Origin: CAVSUR01 sp052143655
GTDB lineage: Bacteria > Actinomycetota > Actinomycetes > Streptosporangiales > Streptosporangiaceae
Length of the DNA: 13,313 nt
Reading direction: 5' to 3'
NCBI GenBank assembly: GCA_052143655.1
Contig: JBKQSL010000297.1
Location: forward strand, 1 to 13,313
Every line of letters starts with the position of its first letter. The first letter of the stretch is position 1. Positions 6,672-13,313 of this stretch are shown in pieces. A program made the translations under genes and the position numbers. The notes below the pieces were generated by a model. The model saw only the letters and a list, made by a program, of their open reading frames with translations. It was not told the DNA's origin and did not search any database.

Positions 6672-8033
6672 ATGACCGGCAGCCCACGGCAGCTGCACTT
6701 CAACGCGTTCCTGATGAGCTCTGGTCATCACGAGGCGGCCTGGCGGCTGGCAGAGAGCGACCCGTTCGCGAACGTCGACCTGGCGCACTGGCACAACCTC
6801 GCCCAGCTCGCCGAGCGGGCGGCATTCGACTCGCTGTTCCTGGCCGACAACCCGGCCTTGTGGGGCAGCCCGCGGCACCGCCCGGCGGCGGCCCTGGAGC
6901 CCACCGTGCTGCTGGCCGCGCTGGCCGCCGCGACCAGCCGCATCGGGCTGATCGCGACCGCGTCGACCACCTACAACTCGCCCTATAACCTGGCCCGCCG
7001 GTTTGCCTCGCTGGACCACATCAGCGGCGGCCGGGCCGGCTGGAACATCGTGACCACCGCCGAGCAGGCCACTGCGCGGAACTTCGGTCTCGACGGCCGG
7101 CCCGGCCATCGTGAGCGGTATGAGCGGGCGGCCGAGTTCGTCGACGTGTCCATCCGGCTGTGGGATGGCTGGGAGGACGATGCCGAGGTGGGGGACAAGG
7201 CGGCGGGCATCTACGCCGACACTGCGCGGATCCACCCGGCCGACTTCCAGGGCCGGTTCTTCCGGGTGCGCGGCCCGCTGAACGTCCCGCGCTGCCCGCA
7301 GGGCAGGCCGCTGCTGGTGCAGGCCGGGTCGTCGCCCGATGGCCGCGATTTCGCGGCCCGTTACGCGGAGGCGATCTTCACCGCGCAGCAGACGCTCGCT
7401 GGCGCCCAGGAGTTCTACGCCGATATCAGGCAGCGGGCCAGGCAGCTCGGCCGGGACCCGGACCTGATCAAGGTGCTGCCCGGCATCGTGCCGGTCATCG
7501 GGGCCACCGAGGCTCAGGCGCGGGCGCGCGCCGACGAACTTGAGCAGCTGATCATCCCGGAGTACGGGCTGGCCCAGCTCTCCCGGGTGCTGGAAGTCCC
7601 CGTCAGCGAGCTGGATCTGGACCGGCCGCTGCCGGCCGGGGTCTTCGGCCGGCCGCCGGCCGAGGGCGCGCAGAGCCGCTTTGAGCTGATCACCGAACTC
7701 GGGCGGCGGGAGAGCCTGACCGTGCGGCAGATCCTCGGCCGGCTCGGCGGCGGGCGCGGCCACCGCACCGTGGCCGGGACGCCGGAGCAGATCGCCGCGA
7801 CGATCTGCGACTGGTTCGAGCACGGCGCCGCCGACGGTTTCAACGTGATGCCCCCCGCGCTGCCGTCCGGGCTGGCGGACTTCGCCGATCAGGTCATCCC
7901 GCTACTGCAGCGCCGCGGGCTGTTCCGGACCGACTACCCGGGGCAGACGCTGCGAGAGCACTACGGGCTGCCGCGGCCGGAGAGCCAGTTCACCGCGGCC
8001 CGCCGGGCCGCCGTGCCCGCGCCAGTCGGCTGA
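6672..8033 (+). CDS. LLM-class flavin-dependent monooxygenase, NtaA/SnaA/DszA type
   Basis: This 453-aa protein belongs to the bacterial-luciferase-like superfamily but to a different branch from SsuD, the nitrilotriacetate monooxygenase/pristinamycin synthase A/DszA group. Seen in the sequence are the N-terminal LHFNAFLMSSGHHEAAWR, LEPTVLLAALAAATSRIGL (75-93), TYNSPYNLARRFASLDHISG followed by RAGWNIVTT (99-129), and the flavin-phosphate-binding-like VQAGSS (216-221). Such enzymes use FMNH2 and O2 supplied by a separate reductase to oxidise organosulfur or amine compounds. The gene starts 82 bp after ssuD with GGAGG at 6660-6664, so it is probably co-transcribed and broadens the sulfur-source range. 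The actual substrate cannot be read from sequence. Confidence 0.9.
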   Translation: MTGSPRQLHFNAFLMSSGHHEAAWRLAESDPFANVDLAHWHNLAQLAERAAFDSLFLADNPALWGSPRHRPAAALEPTVLLAALAAATSRIGLIATASTTYNSPYNLARRFASLDHISGGRAGWNIVTTAEQATARNFGLDGRPGHRERYERAAEFVDVSIRLWDGWEDDAEVGDKAAGIYADTARIHPADFQGRFFRVRGPLNVPRCPQGRPLLVQAGSSPDGRDFAARYAEAIFTAQQTLAGAQEFYADIRQRARQLGRDPDLIKVLPGIVPVIGATEAQARARADELEQLIIPEYGLAQLSRVLEVPVSELDLDRPLPAGVFGRPPAEGAQSRFELITELGRRESLTVRQILGRLGGGRGHRTVAGTPEQIAATICDWFEHGAADGFNVMPPALPSGLADFADQVIPLLQRRGLFRTDYPGQTLREHYGLPRPESQFTAARRAAVPAPVG

Positions 8034-8039
8034 GCGCAG

Positions 8040-8058
8040 GGCGCCGTCGAGCGGCGCC
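8040..8058. terminator. Hairpin after the monooxygenase gene, probable operon end
   Basis: GGCGCCG (8040-8046) pairs perfectly with CGGCGCC (8052-8058) around a 5-nt loop, starting seven bases after the stop codon. There is no U-tract. Position and stability suggest that it ends the ssu transcript. Confidence 0.5.
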
Positions 8059-8122
8059 GGTGCTCGCCGCGCGCCGGGGGAGCGGGGTGGCCGCTCACGC
8101 AGCCGGGTGGCCGCGGGGCCCG

Positions 8123-8341
8123 CACGGCGAGCGGCTGCCATTCCCGCCAGCAGGCCAGCCGGGCCTCGTACTCCCGGGTGGTCATCTCCAGCGGCGCCGC
8201 GCCGAAGAAGACCCGCAGTGGCGGCTCCGGCGCGTCCACGCTGGTCAGCACGGCCGCCCGGGTGGCGGCCGGATCGCCGGGCGCCCAGACCAGGGAACCG
8301 CGGCTGGCCTCGCGGATGGCCGCATACGCCGGGTTCGGCGC
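8123..8341 (-). pseudogene. Remnant of the C-terminus of a short-chain dehydrogenase/reductase
   Basis: Read on the minus strand from 8341 down to about 8126, one frame gives a run resembling the last 70 residues of actinobacterial SDR oxidoreductases: NPAYAAIREASRG, then WAPGDPAATRAAVL, then EPPLRVFFGAAPLEMTTREY and EARLACWREWQPLA. No Rossmann fold (TGxxxGIG) or catalytic YxxxK lies upstream in this frame; the frame there becomes low-complexity Ala/Gly/Arg. The normal stop is also missing, with the frame continuing to 7961 into the preceding gene. A partial gene left by deletion is the best reading. Short overlapping frames (for example 7961-8251) are not considered expressed genes. The family match is from memory of the motif pattern. 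Confidence 0.6.
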
Positions 8342-8451
8342 GCCGCGCTGCGCTACGCCCGCCCGGCCCGCGGCGGCGCCGGCCCGGCCGTGCTGCTGCC
8401 ATGATCGCGGCTGGCCGGCCGGGGCGGGGTGAAACTCAGAGCGCTATCCTA

Positions 8452-8478
8452 TTTATTCGATCGATAAAATCTTATAAC
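8452..8478 (+). promoter_or_regulatory. AT-rich promoter with imperfect palindrome before the COG4529-type gene
   Basis: In otherwise GC-rich DNA, an AT-rich island holds TTTATTCGATCGATAAA (8452-8468). This is an inverted repeat with TTTAT/ATAAA arms around CGATCG, offset by one T. A good -10 box, TATAAC, follows at 8473-8478, only eight bases before the ATG at 8487. No clear -35 TTGACA is seen. The palindrome occupies the -35/spacer region, where a repressor or activator could act. The box is visible; the regulator is unknown. Confidence 0.55.
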
Positions 8479-8486
8479 CTGCTGGC

Positions 8487-9977
8487 ATGCCTGACAGGAA
8501 CGTTATCGCTGGCCGGGGGCCAGTAGTCGCGATCGTGGGCGGGGGCGCCAGCGGCACGCTGACTGCCGTGCTGCTGCTGCGCACGGCGGCGCAGCAGCAG
8601 CGCCCGGTACGGATCATCCTCATCGACAGCGCCGGGCGGCACGGCCTCGGCCAGGCCTACGGCACGACTCACCCCTGGCACCTGCTGAACACCCCCGCCC
8701 AGCAGATGAGCGCGCTGGCCGACGACCCCGGCCACCTGGTCCGCTGGGCGGCCGAGGCCGGCCTAGCGGCCGGGAAGCTCACCGGCCCGGGGGCGGGCCG
8801 CAGCGCGGCCGCATCGTCCGCCAGCCCGGCCGGCGAGCTAGCCGGCGCGTTCCTGCCGCGCCGCGATTACGGCCGCTACCTGCAGGACACGCTCGCCGAG
8901 GCAGAGCGGCTGGCGGGCCCGCTGGGCCGGCTCAGCCTGGTCAGCTCGCAGGTCACGGCCATCCGGCCGGGCGGCCGCGGCCGGGCGCTGCGGCTGATGC
9001 TGGCCAACGGCAGCCTCGACGCCGACGTGGCCGTGCTGGCCACCGGCAACCTGCCGCCCGCGCTGCCGTTCCCGGTACCGGCCGGGCCGCGGATCATCAC
9101 CGACCCGTGGGCGCCGGGGGCACTGGAGGCGGCCGCGGACGGCAGCCCGGTCGTCATCGCCGGGACCGGGCTCACGATGATCGACGTGGCGGTCGCCGTC
9201 ACTGGCACCAGCCGGCGCACCGCCGTGCACGCCATCTCCCGGCACGGCCTGCTGCCCCGGGTGCACCGCGGGCTGCCGACCGGCCCGGTCGAGCCGGTCT
9301 GGCTCCCCGTGCTGGTCAACCCGGTCGGCCCGGTCCGGCTGGCCGAGCTGATGTGGCAGGTCCGGACGGCGATGACCACCCGGCCGGACGGCTGGCAGGA
9401 CGTCATCGACGGCCTGCGGCCGTACCTGCCGAGCTTGTGGCGGCGGATGCCGGCCGCCGACCGGCAGCTGTTCCTGCGCCATGTTGCGCGCTACTGGGAG
9501 GTGCACCGGCACCGCATGCCGCCGCAGGCGGCCCGGCGGATCGCCGAGCTGCGCTGCACCGGGCAGCTGTCGGTGCACCATGGCCGCATCACCGCTGTCA
9601 CCGAGCAGGCCGACGGCCTGCGGATCCGGCTCAGCACCGATGACGGGGAGCGCAAGCTGACGGCCGGCTGGCTGGTCAACGCGACCGGCGCGGGCGCAGA
9701 CGTCACGGCGGTGCCCGATCCGCTGCTGGCGGACCTGCTCGGCAGCGGCCTGGCGCGGCCGGGGCCGCTGCGGCTGGGGATCGACGCCACCGCTGACGGC
9801 GCCGTGCTCGACACCACGGGCGTGCCGAGCAGCGTGCTGTTCACGCTCGGCCCGCCGCTGCGCGGCCTGTGGTACGAGACGACCGCGATTGCCGAGATCA
9901 GGCAGCAGGCCGCCGCGCTGGCCCGGCGTCTGGTCACCGCCGTCCAGGCCCGCGAGCTGCCGGGCAGCGCCGCCTAG
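8487..9977 (+). CDS. FAD/NAD(P)-binding oxidoreductase, COG4529 (YdhS-like) family
   Basis: This 496-aa flavoprotein of unknown substrate has a dinucleotide-binding motif VAIVGGGASG (14-23) at the N-terminus for FAD. It also has the GLGQAYGTTHPWHLLNTPAQQMS block (53-75) typical of the FAD-NAD(P)-binding PF13454 group, ATGN (185-188), a second Rossmann-like glycine motif VIAGTGLTMIDVA (223-235), NATG (398-401) and the conserved C-terminal RGLWYETTAIAEIR (459-472). No signal peptide is seen, so it should be cytosolic. The region upstream lacks a Shine-Dalgarno and the -10 box ends 8 bp before the ATG, pointing to a leaderless mRNA. It is separated from the ssu operon by a hairpin and the SDR remnant, so it is probably its own unit. 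It could help organosulfur oxidation or supply reducing power, but nothing in the sequence proves that. Confidence 0.85.
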   Translation: MPDRNVIAGRGPVVAIVGGGASGTLTAVLLLRTAAQQQRPVRIILIDSAGRHGLGQAYGTTHPWHLLNTPAQQMSALADDPGHLVRWAAEAGLAAGKLTGPGAGRSAAASSASPAGELAGAFLPRRDYGRYLQDTLAEAERLAGPLGRLSLVSSQVTAIRPGGRGRALRLMLANGSLDADVAVLATGNLPPALPFPVPAGPRIITDPWAPGALEAAADGSPVVIAGTGLTMIDVAVAVTGTSRRTAVHAISRHGLLPRVHRGLPTGPVEPVWLPVLVNPVGPVRLAELMWQVRTAMTTRPDGWQDVIDGLRPYLPSLWRRMPAADRQLFLRHVARYWEVHRHRMPPQAARRIAELRCTGQLSVHHGRITAVTEQADGLRIRLSTDDGERKLTAGWLVNATGAGADVTAVPDPLLADLLGSGLARPGPLRLGIDATADGAVLDTTGVPSSVLFTLGPPLRGLWYETTAIAEIRQQAAALARRLVTAVQARELPGSAA

Positions 9978-9989
9978 CGGCCGGCCGCG

Positions 9990-10009
9990 CCGGGCCGCAC
10001 CTGGCCCGG
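9990..10009. terminator. Hairpin between convergent genes, possible bidirectional terminator
   Basis: CCGGGCC (9990-9996) and GGCCCGG (10003-10009) form a perfect 7-bp stem with a 6-nt loop, 12 bases after the flavoprotein stop and in the 144-bp gap before the convergent carboxylase gene. No U-tract is present. The rest of the gap (10010-10121) shows no gene or clear site. Confidence 0.5.
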
Positions 10010-10121
10010 GACCGGGCGCCCGCCGCCGCCCGCCGGTCTGGGCACCCGCGGGGGAGCCGGCTGCAGCGCTCGTGCCGTCTGTTCACGCTAGGTCCTGTCA
10101 GCGGGCGGGGCGGGCAGCCGC

Positions 10122-11564
10122 TCACAGCGGGATGTTGCCGTGCGCGCCGCGCCGCTCCGGCGCTCCGGCGAGGGCCTGCGCCACCTTGCGCCGGGTCTGC
10201 GCGGGCGCGATCACCTCGTCCACCAGGCCCAGGCCGACCGCCCGCTCCATGCCGCCCGCCTGCTGCCGGTGCTGCTCGACCAGCTGCTCGCGCAGGGCCG
10301 GCAGCTCGTGCTCGGCCGCGGCCGCCAGCCGCTTGCGGTGCAGGATGCCCACCGCCGCCTCGGCGCCCATGACCGCCACCTCGGCGCCCGGCCAGGCGAA
10401 CACCGCGCTGGCGCCAAGAGCCCGGGAGTTCATCGCGATGTAGGCGCCGCCGTAGGACTTGCGGGTGATCAGCGTGGCCCGGGGCACTGTTGCCTCGGCG
10501 AAGGCGTGCAGCAGCTTGGCGCCGCGCCGCACCACCCCGTCCCACTCCTGCGCAACACCGGGCAGGTAACCGGGCACGTCCGCCAGCACGAGCAGCGGGA
10601 CGCCGAGTGCGTCGCACATCCGCACGAACCGGGCCGCCTTGTCGGCGCTGAGCGCGTCCAGGCAGCCGCACTTGCGCAGCGGGTTGTTGGCGATCACCCC
10701 GATGGAGCGCCCGCACAGCCTGCCCATGCCCACGACGATGTTCGGTGCCCACTGGGCCTGCAGTTCGGCGAACCCGTCGTGGCCGTGGCCGTCGCCGGGA
10801 TCGAGGATCTCGCGGATCAGCGGCCGCACGTCATAGGCCCTTCGGGCGCGCTCGGGCAGCAGTGCCCGCAGGTCCTTGCCGCTGCCCGCCTCGGCCAGCT
10901 CGAACCGGCCTGGCCGGGCGAAGAAACTGGTGACCCGCCGGGCCTGGGCCAGCGCCTCTGTCTCCGATCCGGTCACCATGTGCGCTACTCCGGACTTGCG
11001 GCTGTGCGCATGCGGGCCGCCCAGGCCCTCCATGTCGATCTGCTCGCCGGTCACGGCCCGGACCACATCGGGGCCGGTGACGAAGACCCGGCCGGCCGAC
11101 GACATGATCACCAGGTCGGTCAGCGCCGGGCCGTAGGCGGCGCCGCCGGCTGCCGGGTCGAGCACCACCGAGATCTGCGCGACCCGGCCGGACGCCCGGA
11201 TCATGGCCGCGAACACGCGGCCGACCCCGTGCAGCGCCTCCACTCCGTCCGCCAGGCTCGCCCCGCCCGAGTGCAGCAGCCCGACCACCGGCCGCGCCTC
11301 CCGGGCGGCCGCCTCGATCGCGGCGACGATGTGGCGGCACCCGGCTGCGGTCATCGCGCCGCCCATGGTCCGCGCGTCGGTGCAGTAGGCCAGCACCTCA
11401 GCGCCGTCGATGGTGCCGCGGGCCGCGCGCACGCCGCTGCCGTCGTCGTCGTGCAGCGGCGCCAGCGTGCCGGCGTCGAGGAGCCAGGACAGCCGGATGA
11501 GGGGATGGCGGGTGTCGGCCTCGGCGGCGGGTGCCGGGATTGCCAGCGAGTGGTTAGTGAGCAC
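10122..11564 (-). CDS. accD6: Acyl-CoA carboxylase beta (carboxyltransferase) subunit, AccD6-like
   Basis: This 480-aa carboxyltransferase would transfer the carboxyl group from biotin to acetyl- or propionyl-CoA, giving malonyl- or methylmalonyl-CoA. It closely follows mycobacterial AccD6 (about 473 aa) rather than the longer PccB/AccD5 type. Shared stretches include HPLIRLSWLLDAGTL near the N-terminus, AYCTDARTMGGAM (59-71), QISVVLDPAAGGAAYGPALT (130-149), VPGYLPGVAQEWDGVVRRGA (330-349), and the final RRGAHGNIPL. Both oxyanion-type glycine-rich sites are present (137-148 and 371-378). Ile376 in YGGAYIAM occupies the position linked to acyl-CoA specificity (Asp in PccB, Ile in AccB). The GTG start is preceded by GAAGGGG and overlaps the esterase gene by 11 bp. 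No biotin-carboxylase subunit is encoded here, so a partner must come from another locus. Confidence 0.9.
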   Translation of the reverse strand: MLTNHSLAIPAPAAEADTRHPLIRLSWLLDAGTLAPLHDDDGSGVRAARGTIDGAEVLAYCTDARTMGGAMTAAGCRHIVAAIEAAAREARPVVGLLHSGGASLADGVEALHGVGRVFAAMIRASGRVAQISVVLDPAAGGAAYGPALTDLVIMSSAGRVFVTGPDVVRAVTGEQIDMEGLGGPHAHSRKSGVAHMVTGSETEALAQARRVTSFFARPGRFELAEAGSGKDLRALLPERARRAYDVRPLIREILDPGDGHGHDGFAELQAQWAPNIVVGMGRLCGRSIGVIANNPLRKCGCLDALSADKAARFVRMCDALGVPLLVLADVPGYLPGVAQEWDGVVRRGAKLLHAFAEATVPRATLITRKSYGGAYIAMNSRALGASAVFAWPGAEVAVMGAEAAVGILHRKRLAAAAEHELPALREQLVEQHRQQAGGMERAVGLGLVDEVIAPAQTRRKVAQALAGAPERRGAHGNIPL

Positions 11565-12753
11565 TGTGCCCCTTCGGGTCGGTCTTTGCCTGGCCGCACT
11601 GGGAGCAGCCGTGCTGGCTGCGCGCGGCGGCGATCCGGACGGGGGCGGGCGCGCGCGCGGCCGCCAGGCCGCGGGTCATCCAGGTGAGCAGCGGCGGGAC
11701 CTCAGCGCGCCAGGTGGCCATGTTGTGATCGAGCCCGCGGTCGAGTATCAGCGGGGTATGCGGCTGCAGCAGCCGCAGTCCCTGGATCATCAGCCGCGCC
11801 TGCTGCACGTCGCCCGGGTTCTGCAGGCCGGCGGCCAGCCAGAACTGCGGCAGCACCGCGCCCGGCGGCAGCGTCTCGACCTCGTCGAGTGCGTTGTTCT
11901 GCTCCGCCAGCCGGTAGTTGCCGCCGAACGGGTTGACGTTCCTGATCGGGTTGCCCCACTGGTTGTCCGAGGGCAGGTAGTAGCCGCTGAGTACCCCGGC
12001 GAACCCGTAGCGCTCGCGGAAATGCAGCGCCATGTTGAGCGCGCAGTATCCGCCGGCGGAATAGCCAGCGATGCCCCAGGCCCGTCCCGGCGGCTGCACC
12101 CGCAGCAGCCGGGAGATCTGATCCGGCAGATCCGTGCCCAGGAAGGTGAGATCCTGCGGGCCGCCGACCTGGTTGAGGCACTGCAGGTCGATCTGATACC
12201 CGCCGTTCGCGTCGGGCATGAGCAGCACGGCCGGCCGGGCGCGGCCCTGCCGGATCATCGAGTCCAGCGTGCGCGTCACGCCGACGACGTTGATCCAGTC
12301 CTGCGGCAGGCCGGGCGAGCCGTGAATCAGCTCGATCACCGGGAACCGGTATCCGCGGTAGGCCGGCTCGAAGTACTGCGGCGGCAGGTAGACGTAAACC
12401 GCCCTGGTGATGTGGCTGCGCTGGCCGGTCAGGCTCAGGTGCAGCGTGTATCCCTGCTGCTGCGCCAGCCGCCGCGCTTGCGGGTCCGCGGTGACCGCGG
12501 CCAGCTCGGTCCGGGCGCTCGCCGCGGGGGCGCCGGCCTGCCCGGAGAAGTCCGCGATCGCCGCGCCCCAGGTCTGGTAGTAGTCGTAGTACCGGTTGAC
12601 GGCGAGCACCCCCACCGTCATCGCGGGCAGGAACACCAGGCAGGCGCCGGCGATGCGCACGGCCAGCCGGCGGGCGGCCAGCGTCCGCCACATCAGCACC
12701 GCGAACGCCACCACCAGCAGGATGAACAGCAGCGTGCTCTGTGGTTCGAACAC
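11554..12753 (-). CDS. Membrane-anchored alpha/beta hydrolase of the esterase (PF00756) family
   Basis: This 399-aa protein has two predicted N-terminal membrane segments (about 8-22 and 33-52) and a putatively extracytoplasmic catalytic domain. HGSPG (144-148) fits the oxyanion-hole region, GYSAGG holds the nucleophile Ser232, and LDHNMATW supplies the likely catalytic His343. The acid residue is not assigned. The family includes the antigen 85 mycolyltransferases and esterase D-like enzymes, so an acyl-transfer or ester-hydrolysis role at the cell envelope is plausible. After the hydrolase fold comes a basic tail with Cys383 and Cys386 (CSQC). The GTG start is preceded by TTGGGGGGATTAC. The gene lies 46 bp downstream of the glycosyltransferase, and its stop is inside the accD6 start region, suggesting coupled translation. 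Confidence 0.85.
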   Translation of the reverse strand: MFEPQSTLLFILLVVAFAVLMWRTLAARRLAVRIAGACLVFLPAMTVGVLAVNRYYDYYQTWGAAIADFSGQAGAPAASARTELAAVTADPQARRLAQQQGYTLHLSLTGQRSHITRAVYVYLPPQYFEPAYRGYRFPVIELIHGSPGLPQDWINVVGVTRTLDSMIRQGRARPAVLLMPDANGGYQIDLQCLNQVGGPQDLTFLGTDLPDQISRLLRVQPPGRAWGIAGYSAGGYCALNMALHFRERYGFAGVLSGYYLPSDNQWGNPIRNVNPFGGNYRLAEQNNALDEVETLPPGAVLPQFWLAAGLQNPGDVQQARLMIQGLRLLQPHTPLILDRGLDHNMATWRAEVPPLLTWMTRGLAAARAPAPVRIAAARSQHGCSQCGQAKTDPKGHSAH

Positions 12754-12799
12754 GTAATCCCCCCAATCTGGAGCGGGCTGGGTCCGATGACCCGACTGT

Positions 12800-13313
12800 T
12801 TAAGCCGCGGATGGCCAGGGAGCCGGCTGCTCGCCGGCCGCCGCAGTTCGCCTGCGCTGGCGGGTGAGCCGGATCGCGGTCCCGGCGAGCAGCGTGAACA
12901 GGACGAGCCCGGCCAGGATGTACAGGTTCCCGCCCACGAGTTCCAGCCCCCGGTAGTGGTATTCGGGGTACCACGGCTGGTCCCCGAGCTGGGTGAAGGT
13001 GGTTTCCATCGTGTTGGGGATGGCCCAGATCAGCCCGTCCAGGCCGTAGACGCCGATGCCGGCGGCGTGCCCCGTCCATATCCCGATCGGCCAGGCGGCG
13101 AAAGCCGCCCAGACCAGCACGGTCAGCGCGGCCAGCCCGGCGGCGGCCCGCCGGTGCCAGGCCGCGGGCCCGGCACTGCTGCCGTCCCGGGCGGCCCGCC
13201 AGGCGCGGAGCGTGAAGTGGGCCAGGACGATCAGCCCGGGGACGATCCATACCCAGTGGTGATCCCAGCTGATCGGCGAGACCAGCAGGCCGGTGAGCGC
13301 GCAGGCCAGGATG
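12800..13313 (-). CDS. Glycosyltransferase family 87-type membrane protein, C-terminal part only
   Basis: The frame is open from the right edge to a TAA at 12800-12802, giving about 170 C-terminal residues; the start is outside. The visible part begins ILACALTGLLVSPISWDHHW. The SPISWDHHWVW block with adjoining membrane helices is a hallmark of the GT87/DUF2029 group of polyprenyl-phosphate-mannose-dependent alpha-mannosyltransferases (PimE-like) in actinobacteria. Further membrane segments lie around VLVWAAFAAWPIGIW and NLYILAGLVLFTLLAGT, with a loop between them, and the protein ends in a basic tail. Such enzymes add mannose to envelope lipids or glycans on the outer face of the membrane. 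Internal GTG codons such as the one at 13118-13120 are not starts. The family call rests on the motif; the acceptor is unknown. Confidence 0.75.
   Translation of the reverse strand, partial: ILACALTGLLVSPISWDHHWVWIVPGLIVLAHFTLRAWRAARDGSSAGPAAWHRRAAAGLAALTVLVWAAFAAWPIGIWTGHAAGIGVYGLDGLIWAIPNTMETTFTQLGDQPWYPEYHYRGLELVGGNLYILAGLVLFTLLAGTAIRLTRQRRRTAAAGEQPAPWPSAA

Noticed and set aside
6462..7823. Minus-strand frame of 453 codons opposite the NtaA-type gene
   Set aside because: No recognisable domain; the plus strand is clearly a luciferase-like monooxygenase.
7902..8402. Minus-strand 166-codon frame overlapping the SDR remnant
   Set aside because: The translation is low-complexity. The SDR-like sequence is in a different frame, and neither frame forms a complete gene.
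10140..11687. Plus-strand 515-codon frame opposite accD6
   Set aside because: Antisense shadow; the minus strand encodes a full carboxyltransferase with all conserved blocks.
12693..13250. Minus-strand 185-codon frame at the right edge
   Set aside because: The neighbouring frame ending at 12800 carries membrane segments and the SPISWDHHW motif and stays open to the edge; this one is Arg/Gly-rich without features.

Overview
The window is GC-rich DNA, with most third codon positions G or C. It uses GTG as well as ATG starts, chains genes by ATGA overlaps and encodes lipobox proteins. A leader-peptide type typical of actinomycetes and an AccD6-type carboxyltransferase also point to a filamentous or mycolata-related actinobacterium. 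The species cannot be named from the sequence. No rRNA, tRNA, CRISPR array, transposase or integrase was seen.

Left part (1-2381). The 3' end of a large secreted-type protein joins a YncE/YVTN beta-propeller to a phosphoesterase (PF04185-like) domain. It is followed by three back-to-back GC-rich hairpins and two copies of a 19-bp direct repeat, which together look like a strong transcription end.

Central part (2404-8058). This is an organosulfur-acquisition operon. A promoter directs a 39-codon leader peptide of the actinobacterial 'LVSRR..DL.R' family that contains two Cys codons, apparently leaderless. After an intergenic stretch with alternative hairpins come permease (ssuC), ATPase (ssuB), lipoprotein binding protein (ssuA) and FMNH2-dependent alkanesulfonate monooxygenase (ssuD), joined by three successive ATGA stop/start overlaps. 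After 82 bp comes a second flavin-dependent monooxygenase of the NtaA/SnaA/DszA type. Together these would import sulfonates and release sulfite, with expression probably tuned to the cell's cysteine supply. No flavin reductase (ssuE) is present, so reduced flavin must come from elsewhere.

Right-centre (8034-10121). A GC hairpin ends the operon. A remnant of the 3' end of a short-chain dehydrogenase gene lies on the minus strand. An AT-rich island with an imperfect palindrome and a -10 box then serves a probably leaderless COG4529-type FAD/NAD(P)-binding oxidoreductase gene.

Right part (10122-13313, minus strand). Three genes probably form an operon read right to left: the C-terminal part of a GT87-type polyprenol-phosphate-dependent glycosyltransferase, a membrane-anchored esterase-family alpha/beta hydrolase, and an accD6-like acyl-CoA carboxylase beta subunit whose start overlaps the esterase gene. 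The set suggests cell-envelope lipid or glycan metabolism.
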